Of a DNA stretch of 59,930 nucleotides, positions 35,430 through 44,587 are shown in pieces. The translations under genes and the position numbers were made by a program. The stretch's first letter is position 1. The number at the start of each line of letters is the position of its first letter. A model generated the notes under the pieces. That model saw nothing but the letters and a program-made list of their open reading frames with translations. It was not told the origin of the DNA and did not search any database. The stretch lies in the NCBI RefSeq assembly GCF_019331675.1, contig NZ_JAHBBJ010000018.1:1-59930 (forward strand). Direction: 5' to 3'. The stretch is from Bifidobacterium miconisargentati. GTDB lineage: Bacteria > Actinomycetota > Actinomycetes > Actinomycetales > Bifidobacteriaceae.

Positions 35430-38312
35430 TCAGTTTTCGGCTCGGCGCTTGCACTCGGACGAGAAATCCTGATGTTCCTGCAGCAGGTCAACGGTCAGGG
35501 GCTTGGGAAAGGTCTTGGAACGCTTGGAGGCGTTGGCCGGGGCCTTCTCGCCCTGGTAGAGCGGCGTCGGATAGGTCTTGAGCAGCTCGGCACGGCCCTT
35601 GTCGATGATTACGCCGGCCATCTTCTGCGCCTTGGGGTTGGTCTTGGCGCCCTTGTCCAGCACGGCCACCGATTCGGTCAACGAGTAGTTGCCCTCCTCC
35701 GGATCCACGTAGTCGATCGGCAGGCCCTTCTTCTTGTCCGCCACGGCCTGGTGACGCAGGCCGAAGCCGATCGCCACCTCGCCCGAGCGCACGGCCTTCA
35801 AAGGCCCCGAGCCGGACTGTTCGAGGTGCGGGCCGGCGTTGCGGTAGATGGAGGTCAGGATCTGCTTGCCTTCATCACCGGTGCCGTAGGCGTCCGCGAT
35901 GGCCTGGATCATGAGCCATCCAGTGGAGGAGCCCTCCATGTCCGGCACGGAGATCAGGCCCTTGTACTGCGGATCGGCCAGGTCCTTGAAGCTCTTCGGC
36001 TCGGGCACGCCGGCCTCCTTGAGCGCAGTGGTGTTCACGATGATCGCACCTTCCTGCGCGGTGGTGGGGGAGCGGTATGCGGGAGCCTTGGAGTTCTCGG
36101 AGGTGCCGAGCAGCTTGGAATGCACGTCGGTCAGGTCGGCGAACATGTGGTTGCGATCCTGCGCGGAATCCACGTAGTAGGAGCTCATGGTGAGCATGTC
36201 CGCCTCGAGCGCCTTGCCTTCGGCCAGCATCTTGCCGCCGAGCTCGGAGGTACCGAAGCTCTGGATGATGTACTGGTTCTTGAAGCCGTTCTCGTCGAGC
36301 GCGTGCTGGAAGGCCACCACGGCCTCGTCGTCGGCGTTCGTGTAGATCACCACCTGACCGTTGGTGCTGGCCGTGGCCGTGGCACCGAAGCCGAAGCCGA
36401 CGAGCAGTACGGTGAGCACTGCGGAAAGTCCTGCGGTGAAGGCGTTGCGGGCCTTGCGGTTGCCGGTGGTGGGCAGCGGGAAGTCGGGCGTGCCGTTGTG
36501 CGCGGCCTGCGCGGCGGCGGTCAGTCGGGAGTCGGCGGTCACGGTGGAACGGGCGGCTGCCACCTGCGGGGTCCGTACGGTCACACGCGAGGCGGCGCGG
36601 GCGCGGGCTCGTTCGGCGGAACGGTCGCGTGTGGCGAAGGCGATCACGCCCTTGACCACGAGGTTCGTCACGAGGATCAGCAGCGAGAGCACGAACACGT
36701 CGTCGAACTTGGCGATGTGCTGCAGTGCGGAGATCTTGGTGGTGATGACCTGCGTGCGCGCGCCGGTCAGGAACACGACCGCGGAGATGGTCACCATCGC
36801 GTTGACGAAGTAGTAGCCGAAGACCTGCAAGATCGTGGGCCATGCATTCGGCGTCACCACGCGCACGATGGTCTTGATCCAGTTGTCGCCCATGAGCTTG
36901 GCCGTGGTCTCCCAGCCGGCGTTCATCTTGGACAGCGAGTCCTTGATCATCTGGTACGGGGTGGCGAAGTAGTGGATGATGTTCGCGATGATGAGGATCC
37001 AGAACGTGTTCTGCAGCGAGGAGCCGGAGAAGGCGAACAGGAAGGCGATGCCGAGCACCATGCCAGGCACGGTGTTGATGATCGCGGAGATCGCGTCCAC
37101 CGAGCGCTTGGCCCAGTTCGGCAGCTTGGAGCGGGAGGTCACGAGTCCTGCCGCGTAGGCGAACAGGCAGCCCACGATGGCGGTCATCACGGCCACGTAC
37201 AGCGAGTTGGTGAACACCTGCGTCAGTTCGGAATCGGTGAACATGTTCGCGATGTGCGAGAACGTGGGCGCCACGTTGAACGGCCATTCGGTGACGAACG
37301 GGATCAGCAGGATCACCGCAAACACCGACAGCGTGCACACCAGCACCACCACGGACGCGATGCCGCACAGCCAGTCACGGCGCGGTCCCTTGGGCAGGTC
37401 CACCTGGCTGATCTGCTTGTAGCGGATGGCGAAGCGCTCCAGCACGGTCATCAGGATGATGGAGATGATCGAGGGGATGAGCATGAACACGGCGATCACG
37501 GCGCCGCGGTTGAAGTTCGGGATGGAGCCGAGCATCTGGTTGAACAGGGTCATGGCTAGCACGTCGTACTCGCCACCCACCGAGGTCGGGATGCCGTAGT
37601 CGGTGAACGCCAGGAAGAACGACTGAATGAACGCCACGGCCATCGTGCCGATGAGCGGGCGCAGCACCGTGTTCAGGAACGTGGTCAGCGGCTTATCTCC
37701 CATGATGTGGGAGACGATGATGAACTTCTTGTCCACGAACTGGAAGCTGTTGTTGATGAGCAGGAAGCAGGTGGGCAGCGTGTAGATCACGTAGCCCATC
37801 AGCAGGCCGTTGAAGCCGTAGATGTCGAACAGCTGGTGGCCGAAGAGCCGGGTGATCAGGCCCTGCTTGCCGAAGGAGTAGATGATGGCGAAGCCGTACG
37901 TGATGGTCGGCAGCAGCATCGGCAGCTGGGCGAGCAGTCCCACGGCCTTCTTGAAACCGGCCGGCACGTTGGTGCAGTTGATGGTGTACGCCAACAGGAA
38001 CGCGAGCAGCACAGCCACCAGGGCGGACGTGGCCGAGACGGCCAGCGAGTTGGTGATCGAGCGCAGGAATTCGGGCCGCGAGAGCACGGCGGCGTAGTTG
38101 GAGAGCGTGGCCGAGCCGGATGCGGTGGTGAACGAGCGTATGATGACCAGCAGCATCGGCGCCACCAGGAACACGGCGAAGCAGAAGGCCACGATCGCCA
38201 GCAGCGTCCACAGCTCGGTCTGCTTCGGCTTGGAGGGCCGGCGCTCGTAGTTGACGATCTCCGGACGGATGTTGGGCAGTTGCTTGCCCGCCTGAATCGA
38301 TTCGACCGACAT
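35430..38312 (-). CDS. Fused 2-aminoethylphosphonate-type ABC transporter: two permease domains plus tethered binding protein
   Basis: 960 residues that join three normally separate subunits. Residues about 30-300 are a first permease domain of six helices; about 325-560 are a second, with EAA-type loops in each (SHIMGDKPLTTFLNTVLRP and AKLMGDNWIKTIVRVVTP). Residues about 565-615 are a charged linker. One helix (about 618-640) leads outside to a periplasmic-binding-like domain (TNGQVVIYTNADDE onward, FbpA/PhnS-like) to the end. The gene lies one base after the ATPase gene and upstream of phnW/phnX, so 2-aminoethylphosphonate is the probable substrate. An iron or spermidine substrate is possible by family alone. 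Confidence 0.85.
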   Translation of the reverse strand: MSVESIQAGKQLPNIRPEIVNYERRPSKPKQTELWTLLAIVAFCFAVFLVAPMLLVIIRSFTTASGSATLSNYAAVLSRPEFLRSITNSLAVSATSALVAVLLAFLLAYTINCTNVPAGFKKAVGLLAQLPMLLPTITYGFAIIYSFGKQGLITRLFGHQLFDIYGFNGLLMGYVIYTLPTCFLLINNSFQFVDKKFIIVSHIMGDKPLTTFLNTVLRPLIGTMAVAFIQSFFLAFTDYGIPTSVGGEYDVLAMTLFNQMLGSIPNFNRGAVIAVFMLIPSIISIILMTVLERFAIRYKQISQVDLPKGPRRDWLCGIASVVVLVCTLSVFAVILLIPFVTEWPFNVAPTFSHIANMFTDSELTQVFTNSLYVAVMTAIVGCLFAYAAGLVTSRSKLPNWAKRSVDAISAIINTVPGMVLGIAFLFAFSGSSLQNTFWILIIANIIHYFATPYQMIKDSLSKMNAGWETTAKLMGDNWIKTIVRVVTPNAWPTILQVFGYYFVNAMVTISAVVFLTGARTQVITTKISALQHIAKFDDVFVLSLLILVTNLVVKGVIAFATRDRSAERARARAASRVTVRTPQVAAARSTVTADSRLTAAAQAAHNGTPDFPLPTTGNRKARNAFTAGLSAVLTVLLVGFGFGATATASTNGQVVIYTNADDEAVVAFQHALDENGFKNQYIIQSFGTSELGGKMLAEGKALEADMLTMSSYYVDSAQDRNHMFADLTDVHSKLLGTSENSKAPAYRSPTTAQEGAIIVNTTALKEAGVPEPKSFKDLADPQYKGLISVPDMEGSSTGWLMIQAIADAYGTGDEGKQILTSIYRNAGPHLEQSGSGPLKAVRSGEVAIGFGLRHQAVADKKKGLPIDYVDPEEGNYSLTESVAVLDKGAKTNPKAQKMAGVIIDKGRAELLKTYPTPLYQGEKAPANASKRSKTFPKPLTVDLLQEHQDFSSECKRRAEN

Positions 38313-38313
38313 C

Positions 38314-39141
38314 TCAGGCCTCCTGACCGGCGGTGACGGGCTCGGACTGGGCGGTGGAGGCGTTGTCGGCGTCCTTGGCCTTCGCCGCGTCCTCCGCGGC
38401 CTCGTTGAACAGCGAGTAGATGTTGTTGCGCTTGACCTCGAGCTGGTGCAGGATGAACTTCTTCACGAAGTCGGAGGCCGGGTGCTCGATGATGTTCTCC
38501 GGCGTATCGTACTGGGCGATCTTGCCGTGGTTGATGATGAGCACGCGGTCGCTCATCGTGCAGGCTTCCTCCGGGTCGTGCGTGACCATGATGGTGGTCA
38601 GCTTGTACTGGTCCACAATCTGCTTGATCTTGGCCTTGATGGACTCCTTGATCACGCCGTCGAGGGCGGAGAGCGGCTCGTCGAGCAGCAGCAGCTTCGG
38701 CTTCATGACGAGCGTGCGGGCCAGCGCCACACGCTGCTTCTGGCCGCCGGACAGCTCATCGATGCGCTTGTTGAGGTGCTCCTCGAGACCCAGCAGTCGA
38801 ATCATCTCCTTGATTTCGGCCTCGGAGGAGATGCCGGGGTTGTTGCGCAGGCCGTACGTGATGTTCTCGTACGCGGTGAGGTTCGGGAACGGCGCGTAGT
38901 CCTGGAACACGATGTTGAAGCCGCGCTTCTCCATCGGCACCTGGGTCAGGTCCTCGCCGTTGTACAGAATCTGGCCGCTGGTGGCGTCCGTGATGCCCAG
39001 GATGATGTTGAGCAGCGTGGTCTTGCCGCCGCCGGAGGGACCGAGGATGGACATGATCTGGCCGTCGCCGAGCGTGAGGCTGATGCCGTTCAGGACATGG
39101 GTGTCACCGAACGACTTGGTGATGTTCTTGAGTTCGAGCAT
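38314..39141 (-). CDS. ABC transporter ATP-binding protein of the phosphonate importer (PhnT-like)
   Basis: 275-residue ATPase with Walker A GPSGGGKTT, signature LSGGQKQR, Walker B LLLLDEPLSALD and switch His in MVTHDPEE. The subtype matches importers of iron, polyamines and 2-aminoethylphosphonate (FbpC/PotA/PhnT). It lacks the large C-terminal regulatory domain of PotA. It is the first gene of the module on the minus strand, with its stop one base before the fusion permease. The tail after residue 245 is charged and probably disordered. Confidence 0.88.
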   Translation of the reverse strand: MLELKNITKSFGDTHVLNGISLTLGDGQIMSILGPSGGGKTTLLNIILGITDATSGQILYNGEDLTQVPMEKRGFNIVFQDYAPFPNLTAYENITYGLRNNPGISSEAEIKEMIRLLGLEEHLNKRIDELSGGQKQRVALARTLVMKPKLLLLDEPLSALDGVIKESIKAKIKQIVDQYKLTTIMVTHDPEEACTMSDRVLIINHGKIAQYDTPENIIEHPASDFVKKFILHQLEVKRNNIYSLFNEAAEDAAKAKDADNASTAQSEPVTAGQEA

Positions 39142-39758
39142 ATTTCGTCAACTTGCCTTCTGTTCGGGCCGTGGTACGCCGTCTGGCGTGTGCGGGCCCG
39201 TTGTGATGGTGCCGGGCCGATTGCCGGCATCGGGATCGGTGTTCAGTTGTGGTGTGTTGAGTTATGGGAATTTCAGTTATCGCGGCCGAACCTCACGCCG
39301 TATATCTCCATCGTCGTGCAGCGGCGGGCGACGGGAGTCTTACATCGAGGAAAGTTCAGGGAAGCGATGGTGAACAGCGAGTGAAACTACACGAATTACA
39401 TGTAGCCGGCGTAGTTTTTATGCCTCGATGCGACAGAGCCAATGTAGAACGTGTTTTCGGCTCCCCTCTCTGAGGGGAGCTGTCGCGTAGCGACTGAAGG
39501 GAGTCAAGTAAGCCAGCCGAAGGTTGGTCCCGGCCGACATCGAAACCAATCATGCATATATTCATAATTTGTCGGCCGTTCACTCTTTCGTAACCTACGC
39601 TTCGACCAAAAAGTCGGAAGCTGAGCCCAGAAAGAAGTAAGTGTCACGGCCGATTTTCGCGAAAACGGTCGGAAAACAGCACGCCGAGACTACGTAATCG
39701 ACGGCGTGTTCCGATACTATTGACCACGGCAAAAACGCTTGAAAACCCGGAGGAATCG
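39142..39758. other. Divergent region between the phosphonate operon and the SLC13-like gene
   Basis: Holds the phosphonate-operon leader, repeat copy 12 (39459-39505), a possible hairpin AAACTAC/GTAGTTT near 39383-39419, the palindrome TTTTCGCGAAAA near 39655, and CACGCCG/CGGCGTG near 39680-39708. TACTAT at 39715-39720 is a -10 candidate for the transporter gene. No gene seen. Confidence 0.5.
39459..39505 (+). repeat. Palindromic intergenic repeat, copy 12
   Basis: GGCTCCCCTCTCTGAGGGGAG core with second hairpin TCGCGTAGCGA and end CTGAAGGGAGT, a diverged member. Confidence 0.7.
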
Positions 39759-40937
39759 ATGCGGCGCATGCTGATCAAGCTGCTGAAAAGTGAAACGATT
39801 CTCATTGTCGCTTCGGTGCTCGCCCTGATCTCCTGCTTCATCGTCCCGCCGGACGCCGATTACAAGGGCTACATCCACGCGAGCACCATCAGCCAGCTCA
39901 TCTGCCTGATGATCGTGGTGTGCGGCTTCCAGCGCATCGGCGTCTTCCGCATCATCGGCTCCCGACTGCTGGAGAAGACCAGCACCATGCGTGGCCTCGT
40001 GATCACGCTCGTGGCGCTCACGTTCTTCTCCGCAATGCTTATCACCAATGACGTGGCGCTCGTCACGTTCGTGCCGTTCGCGGTGGCCGTGCTCATCATG
40101 GCGGGGCAGGGCGAGAAGACAATTCTGGTGGTCACGCTTATGACCATCGGCGCGAACGTCGGCAGCATGCTCACCCCGATCGGCAACGCGCACAACCTGT
40201 ACCTCAAGGCCCTCACCGGCATGCCGGCGTCGGAAATGATCGGCATCATGGCACCATACTCATGCACCGCCGCCATACTGCTCGTGGTGGTGATATCCGT
40301 GGTGTTCGGCCGTCAGGAGGTCGGAGACCTCGGCAATCTCGAAACCGGTGTGCTGGCCCCCGAACGCAACAAGCACCAGCCCGACGAAATCCGCATCACC
40401 GGCTACGGCGCGGGCTACGGCGGCTGGCGTACCGTGGTCTACACGCTGCTGTTCGGCGTGTGTCTGCTGGCCGTGTCCGACGTGATTCCGCTGTGGGCCA
40501 TGTGCGTGATCGTGGTGGTGACCTTCCTGTTCACCGACCGCCGCGTGTTCCGGTACGTGGATTGGGGTCTGCCGCTCACGTTCTGCATGTTCTTCATCTT
40601 CATCGGCAACATGAAGCGCGTGCCTGAATTCTACGAACTGGCGCGCTCGCTGGTGGGCGGGCACCCGCTCGAGGTGGCGGTGGCCTCCAGCCAGGTGATC
40701 AGCAACGTGCCCACCACCATCCTGCTCTCCGGCTTCTGCGACCAGTGGCGCGAGCTCATCATCGGCACCAATCTGGGCGGCATGGGCACCCTCATCGCCT
40801 CGATGGCCTCGCTCATCTCCTACAAGAACGTGGTGCGCCAGTACCCGGACCGCAAGGGCCGCTACCTGGCCGTCTACTCCGCCGTCAACGTCCTCTTCCT
40901 CATCGCCCTGCTAGGCCTGAGCTGGATCATCGAGTAG
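39759..40937 (+). CDS. SLC13/ArsB-like anion or carboxylate transporter
   Basis: 392-residue secondary transporter with about ten membrane helices. Two conserved helix-break motifs typical of the ion transporter superfamily are seen: MLITNDVALVTFVPFA in the first half and SSQVISNVPTTILLSGF in the second, with GSMLTPIGNAHN between. This fits CitMHS/ArsB/YbiR-type carriers; substrate (dicarboxylate, citrate or oxyanion) is not clear. GGAGGAATCG fixes the ATG at 39759; a TTG 13 codons earlier lacks a ribosome site. Confidence 0.8.
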   Translation: MRRMLIKLLKSETILIVASVLALISCFIVPPDADYKGYIHASTISQLICLMIVVCGFQRIGVFRIIGSRLLEKTSTMRGLVITLVALTFFSAMLITNDVALVTFVPFAVAVLIMAGQGEKTILVVTLMTIGANVGSMLTPIGNAHNLYLKALTGMPASEMIGIMAPYSCTAAILLVVVISVVFGRQEVGDLGNLETGVLAPERNKHQPDEIRITGYGAGYGGWRTVVYTLLFGVCLLAVSDVIPLWAMCVIVVVTFLFTDRRVFRYVDWGLPLTFCMFFIFIGNMKRVPEFYELARSLVGGHPLEVAVASSQVISNVPTTILLSGFCDQWRELIIGTNLGGMGTLIASMASLISYKNVVRQYPDRKGRYLAVYSAVNVLFLIALLGLSWIIE

Positions 40938-40946
40938 CAATATCTC

Positions 40947-41145
40947 GGCTCCCCTTGAAGGACATTGCCGTAAAGCAAACAGCGGAGCTGTTTGTAGGCA
41001 ATGTGCGAGACGACAGTCGAGCCAGCAGAACGCGAACGCAGTTCGTCCTTAATTGTAGGACGAGCTGGCTCGCGTAGCGAGACTGAGGGGTAGTAGAAAG
41101 CGGCCGTGCGGCCGCGGAAACACAGCATCGGCCGCAGGCCGATTC
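40947..41145 (+). repeat. Palindromic repeat with nested structured insert, copy 13
   Basis: GGCTCCCCTTGAAGG, the structured insert (stem 1 ACATTGCC/GGCAATGT, stem 2 CAAACAGC/GCTGTTTG), then GACTGAGGGGTAGTAG and a tail with CGGCCGCAGGCCG. The tail also follows copy 1. It ends exactly at the stop codon of the GH51 gene. Confidence 0.75.
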
Positions 41146-43416
41146 CTATCGAGAGATGACCAGCGTGACGCTGTAGGGGCGGATCTTCATCGCCAGCAGG
41201 GACGAAGGCGAAGGTAGCGCGTAGGTCTTGGCGGTGCGTTCGATGACCTCGGTGGCCTCGCCGCGATAGCCGATGACGGTTTTCGCGTCCGGGGCGGCGG
41301 TCAGCGTCCGAACCTCCAGATGCACCGGACCGTGGCGTTTGGCGGTCAGTCCGGCGAGCCCATGCGCGATTTCCAGCGTCACATCCACCGAGCCGGCTCC
41401 GGTATTGACGATCTTGATGTACCGGTACGGGCTGTCGTCACCGGCTGCGTCTCCGCCATCCGAACCGGTGACGCTGACATACAGGTGCTGTGCCGCATCG
41501 CCGCGTTCCACCGTAATGTCGTACGTCTCCGGTCCCAGATGCGCGGCGAACAGCCGCTCTACCTCGTAGTTCACCGTGGGGTTCACATGCGCGGGATTGA
41601 ATTCGATGAGGTTCTGCGCCCAGCCCTTGGCGGGGATGTGCGCCAGCAGCGGCGCATAGGAGGTCATACGCACCACGTCCGAATTGCGTTCGCATCCGGT
41701 CAGGAACGCGGCCTCGCCCAAGGCGGAACGCCACGTGTTCGCGCCCTCCTCGGTCTGCGTCTGGCCGGCGAAGTAGCCGTTGGCCGAATACTCGCCGAAA
41801 TACACGCCGGCCCCGCAACGTGGGTAACGGTCAAAGCGCGAGGCCTGCGATTCGAACCATTCGGGGGAGTGGTAGGAGTGCTCGTCCACCAGAATCGCGT
41901 CGCCCGTGGCCGAGCCGACCGCGCCCAGCTTGGGGTCACGCGCGTTGCCGGCGATGGCGCGGGCATGGTCCCACGTACGCTTCATGGCCGGCCGGAACGG
42001 GAACAGTCCGGCGCTCATCACGCATAGTATGTCCGGGTAGCGTTCGTGGATGGCCGCCGAGATGCGGTCGAACTTGGCGACGTAGTCGGCGCCGAAATTC
42101 TCGTTGCCCACGCCGATCATGTCCAGTCCGAACGGTTCGGGATGGCCCATGTCGCGTCGGACCGCGGCCCACGGGCTCGTGTCCGGGTCGCCGTTGGCGA
42201 ATTCGATGAGGTCCAAATAATCCTGAACCACGTTCTGCTGGAACGCCGCCGAATCGATGTCCATATGCCGCGGATCACGCCCCGGCGACTGGCATGCGAT
42301 GCCGGCGAACAGCGTGGGCAGAGGCTTCGCGCCCAAATCCTCACACAGGCAGAAGTATTCGTAAAACCCAATTTGGTAGCTCTGGCAGTAGCTCGACCCG
42401 TCCGACATCTTGAACGACCACATCGAATACTGGGCCCGGCGTGCCTGCAGCGCGCCCACCGTATCCTTCCAACGGTATTCGTTGCCCGGCGTCACACCTT
42501 CCACGATGCAGCCGCCCGGGAAACGCATGAACGACGGATGCAGATCCCTGATGGCCTCCACCAGATCGCGTCGCAGCTTGCCATACCGCCACTTCGGGTC
42601 GCCAGCGCCCCAGTAATCCGCGTCCATGACCTGCACGAGGTCTAGGTCGAACGCGACCGGGGCCGTTGCGGATTCGATGTCGATGCGCAGTTTGCCATAG
42701 TCGGTCGTCTTGCCATGAATCCGCGCGTCGACCCGCACCCAGCCGTCGTCAAGTGCGGTGACGGTCGCGCCATCGGCGGCAACGGCACCGTCGGTATCAT
42801 CGAGCGTAATCCGAACGGTATCGGTGAGCGGTCGGCCGGACCGGTCGACCACCGCGACGGACAGCACGGCCTTCCCGGACACCGGCCGGACGCACAGACT
42901 CACGTCATACGTATGCCCGTCCGTGATGGAGAACGCGGGTTCCTCGCCGTTCGTGCCGCCGCCGTTGTATCCGAGGTTTTCGATGAACGCGGCGGTCGCG
43001 GTCGGCTCGGTGACGTCATTGACTGTGCGAACGTTGTCGCGAGACGTCACATCGCCGCCGGCCGCCTCGCCGACGATGATGCGCGCGTACCGGCTGTGCG
43101 AGTGGATCGGGGGAGCGGGGCAGGACATGGACGTGTCCACGATCTGGCCGTGCGCGCCCCTGATTTCGGTGCCGCAGCTCATGGCCGAACAGCCGGAGAA
43201 CCGCCAGAACCGCAGGGGATCGGCCTGCGTGCGCCATCGGTCCGCGCCGGCGAGCCGCCAGGTGTGGTGGTCGAGGTAGACGCCGTCGAAACTGTAGTTG
43301 TTCACCATATTGGCGTTCAGTCCGCCGTCCGCGCTGTGATTGATGTCCTCGAAGAACACGCCGTAGAGTCTGCCGCTTGTGTGATGGGTGGGCGCACCCA
43401 CGCTGATCCGCACCAT
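41146..43416 (-). CDS. GH51 alpha-L-arabinofuranosidase
   Basis: Hydrolyses terminal arabinofuranosyl residues of plant arabinan and arabinoxylan, a common bifidobacterial activity. 756 residues: N-terminal GH51 barrel start (GVFFEDINHSADGG), a carbohydrate-binding-like beta insertion at about residues 85-270, the rest of the barrel with acid/base Glu439 in GVGNENFG and nucleophile Glu542 in FGEYSANG, and a C-terminal beta-sandwich. There is no signal peptide, so it acts inside the cell on imported oligosaccharides. The ATG at 43416 replaces a longer frame that runs into the intergenic region. The divergent RpiR regulator may control it. Confidence 0.9.
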   Translation of the reverse strand: MVRISVGAPTHHTSGRLYGVFFEDINHSADGGLNANMVNNYSFDGVYLDHHTWRLAGADRWRTQADPLRFWRFSGCSAMSCGTEIRGAHGQIVDTSMSCPAPPIHSHSRYARIIVGEAAGGDVTSRDNVRTVNDVTEPTATAAFIENLGYNGGGTNGEEPAFSITDGHTYDVSLCVRPVSGKAVLSVAVVDRSGRPLTDTVRITLDDTDGAVAADGATVTALDDGWVRVDARIHGKTTDYGKLRIDIESATAPVAFDLDLVQVMDADYWGAGDPKWRYGKLRRDLVEAIRDLHPSFMRFPGGCIVEGVTPGNEYRWKDTVGALQARRAQYSMWSFKMSDGSSYCQSYQIGFYEYFCLCEDLGAKPLPTLFAGIACQSPGRDPRHMDIDSAAFQQNVVQDYLDLIEFANGDPDTSPWAAVRRDMGHPEPFGLDMIGVGNENFGADYVAKFDRISAAIHERYPDILCVMSAGLFPFRPAMKRTWDHARAIAGNARDPKLGAVGSATGDAILVDEHSYHSPEWFESQASRFDRYPRCGAGVYFGEYSANGYFAGQTQTEEGANTWRSALGEAAFLTGCERNSDVVRMTSYAPLLAHIPAKGWAQNLIEFNPAHVNPTVNYEVERLFAAHLGPETYDITVERGDAAQHLYVSVTGSDGGDAAGDDSPYRYIKIVNTGAGSVDVTLEIAHGLAGLTAKRHGPVHLEVRTLTAAPDAKTVIGYRGEATEVIERTAKTYALPSPSSLLAMKIRPYSVTLVISR

Positions 43417-43664
43417 GGCACCAATTCTAGTAGCGGACCGGCATGACGGTCGAGCCACTTGGAGACCTGCATGCCCCACACGCCGCGGCATCCGCGGCTT
43501 CCCTCCTGGCCGGGGTGCCAAAAGCAAACACCTGTATAAAGGTAAACGGCAAAGTTCGCCCACAGTTCATATTGCAGTCAATCCAATCCGGCGCATCCGC
43601 CGCCCTCAGCCGGTACGCTCGTAAAACAGAAACGACAAGACGAAGCATGTCAAGGAGCTGACCC

Positions 43665-44534
43665 GTGCAATCCTCGGTGGGAATACGTGAGCGCATCGAC
43701 CACGTGTATCCGTCGCTCCGTCCGGCGGAGCGGTCCGTGGCCCAGTACATCCGGGACCACATCGAGGAAGCGGCCGACCTGACCGTGGGCCAGATGGCGG
43801 AGATCACACACGTGAGCCAGCCCACGGTGATTCGTTTCGCCCGCAAGCTCGGCTTCGGCGGCTACCGCGAACTGCGCTACGTGCTGCGTCACCCGGATGC
43901 CGAGCACAAGGTGGCGTTCAACCCGCTGGCCGGGTTCGACCTGAACCCGTGGGACAGTGCGGACGACATCCCCGCCAAGGCCGTGGACAGCGCGAAATCG
44001 CTTATGGATGAGCTGTACAGCGCGTTGGACGGCAAGGCCTACCGCAAGGCGATCGCGCTGATCGCCGAAGCGCGTTTCATTGACATTTTCGGCGTGGAGA
44101 ACTCCCTGACGCCGGCCATGGATCTGTTCACCAAGCTTGAGTATCTGGGACTGACGTGCCGTCTCAATACCGATGCCTACCTGCAGCAGATCGGTGCCGG
44201 CCACCTCACTCATGGCGATGTTGCCATCGCGTTCTCCCACTCCGGCAGCTCGGCCGATACGGTCAAGGCGCTGCGGTTGGCGAAGTCGCGTGGGGTCAAA
44301 ACCATCGCGATCACCAACGCCGTGGGTGCTCCCTTGGCCGGCTGGGCTGATGTAGTGCTGCTGACCGGGCGCGACTCGCATACCATCTACGGCAATGCGA
44401 TCTTCTCGCGCGTGGCCGATACCGCGCTCGTGGACATGCTGTACATGGGCGTGATTCTCTCCGATTACGGCCGGTTCTCCACCGCCTTGGACGAGTCCGG
44501 CCGCATGATCCGCGACCGCGTCTTCGAAGGTTGA
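43665..44534 (+). CDS. RpiR-family transcriptional regulator with SIS domain
   Basis: 289 residues. The N-terminal HTH_6 domain (about 1-75, VSQPTVIRFARKLGFGGYRELR) binds DNA and the SIS domain (about 120-270, FSHSGSSADTVKAL) binds a phosphosugar. Such regulators control sugar catabolism. GTG at 43665 is preceded by AAGGAG. The gene is divergent from the GH51 arabinofuranosidase with a 248-base shared region holding ACCTGTATAAAGGT, a small inverted repeat that may be an operator. The effector sugar is unknown. Confidence 0.88.
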   Translation: MQSSVGIRERIDHVYPSLRPAERSVAQYIRDHIEEAADLTVGQMAEITHVSQPTVIRFARKLGFGGYRELRYVLRHPDAEHKVAFNPLAGFDLNPWDSADDIPAKAVDSAKSLMDELYSALDGKAYRKAIALIAEARFIDIFGVENSLTPAMDLFTKLEYLGLTCRLNTDAYLQQIGAGHLTHGDVAIAFSHSGSSADTVKALRLAKSRGVKTIAITNAVGAPLAGWADVVLLTGRDSHTIYGNAIFSRVADTALVDMLYMGVILSDYGRFSTALDESGRMIRDRVFEG

Positions 44535-44587
44535 GGCTGAGATCGCGCGCTGAACGGCCGGCCGCCGAGCCGGGGGAGAAGGCCGGC

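Noticed and set aside
39720..39758. TTG start for the SLC13-like transporter, or TTGACC as its -35
   Set aside because: GGAGGAATCG lies right before the ATG at 39759, and no -10 follows TTGACC at the proper distance.
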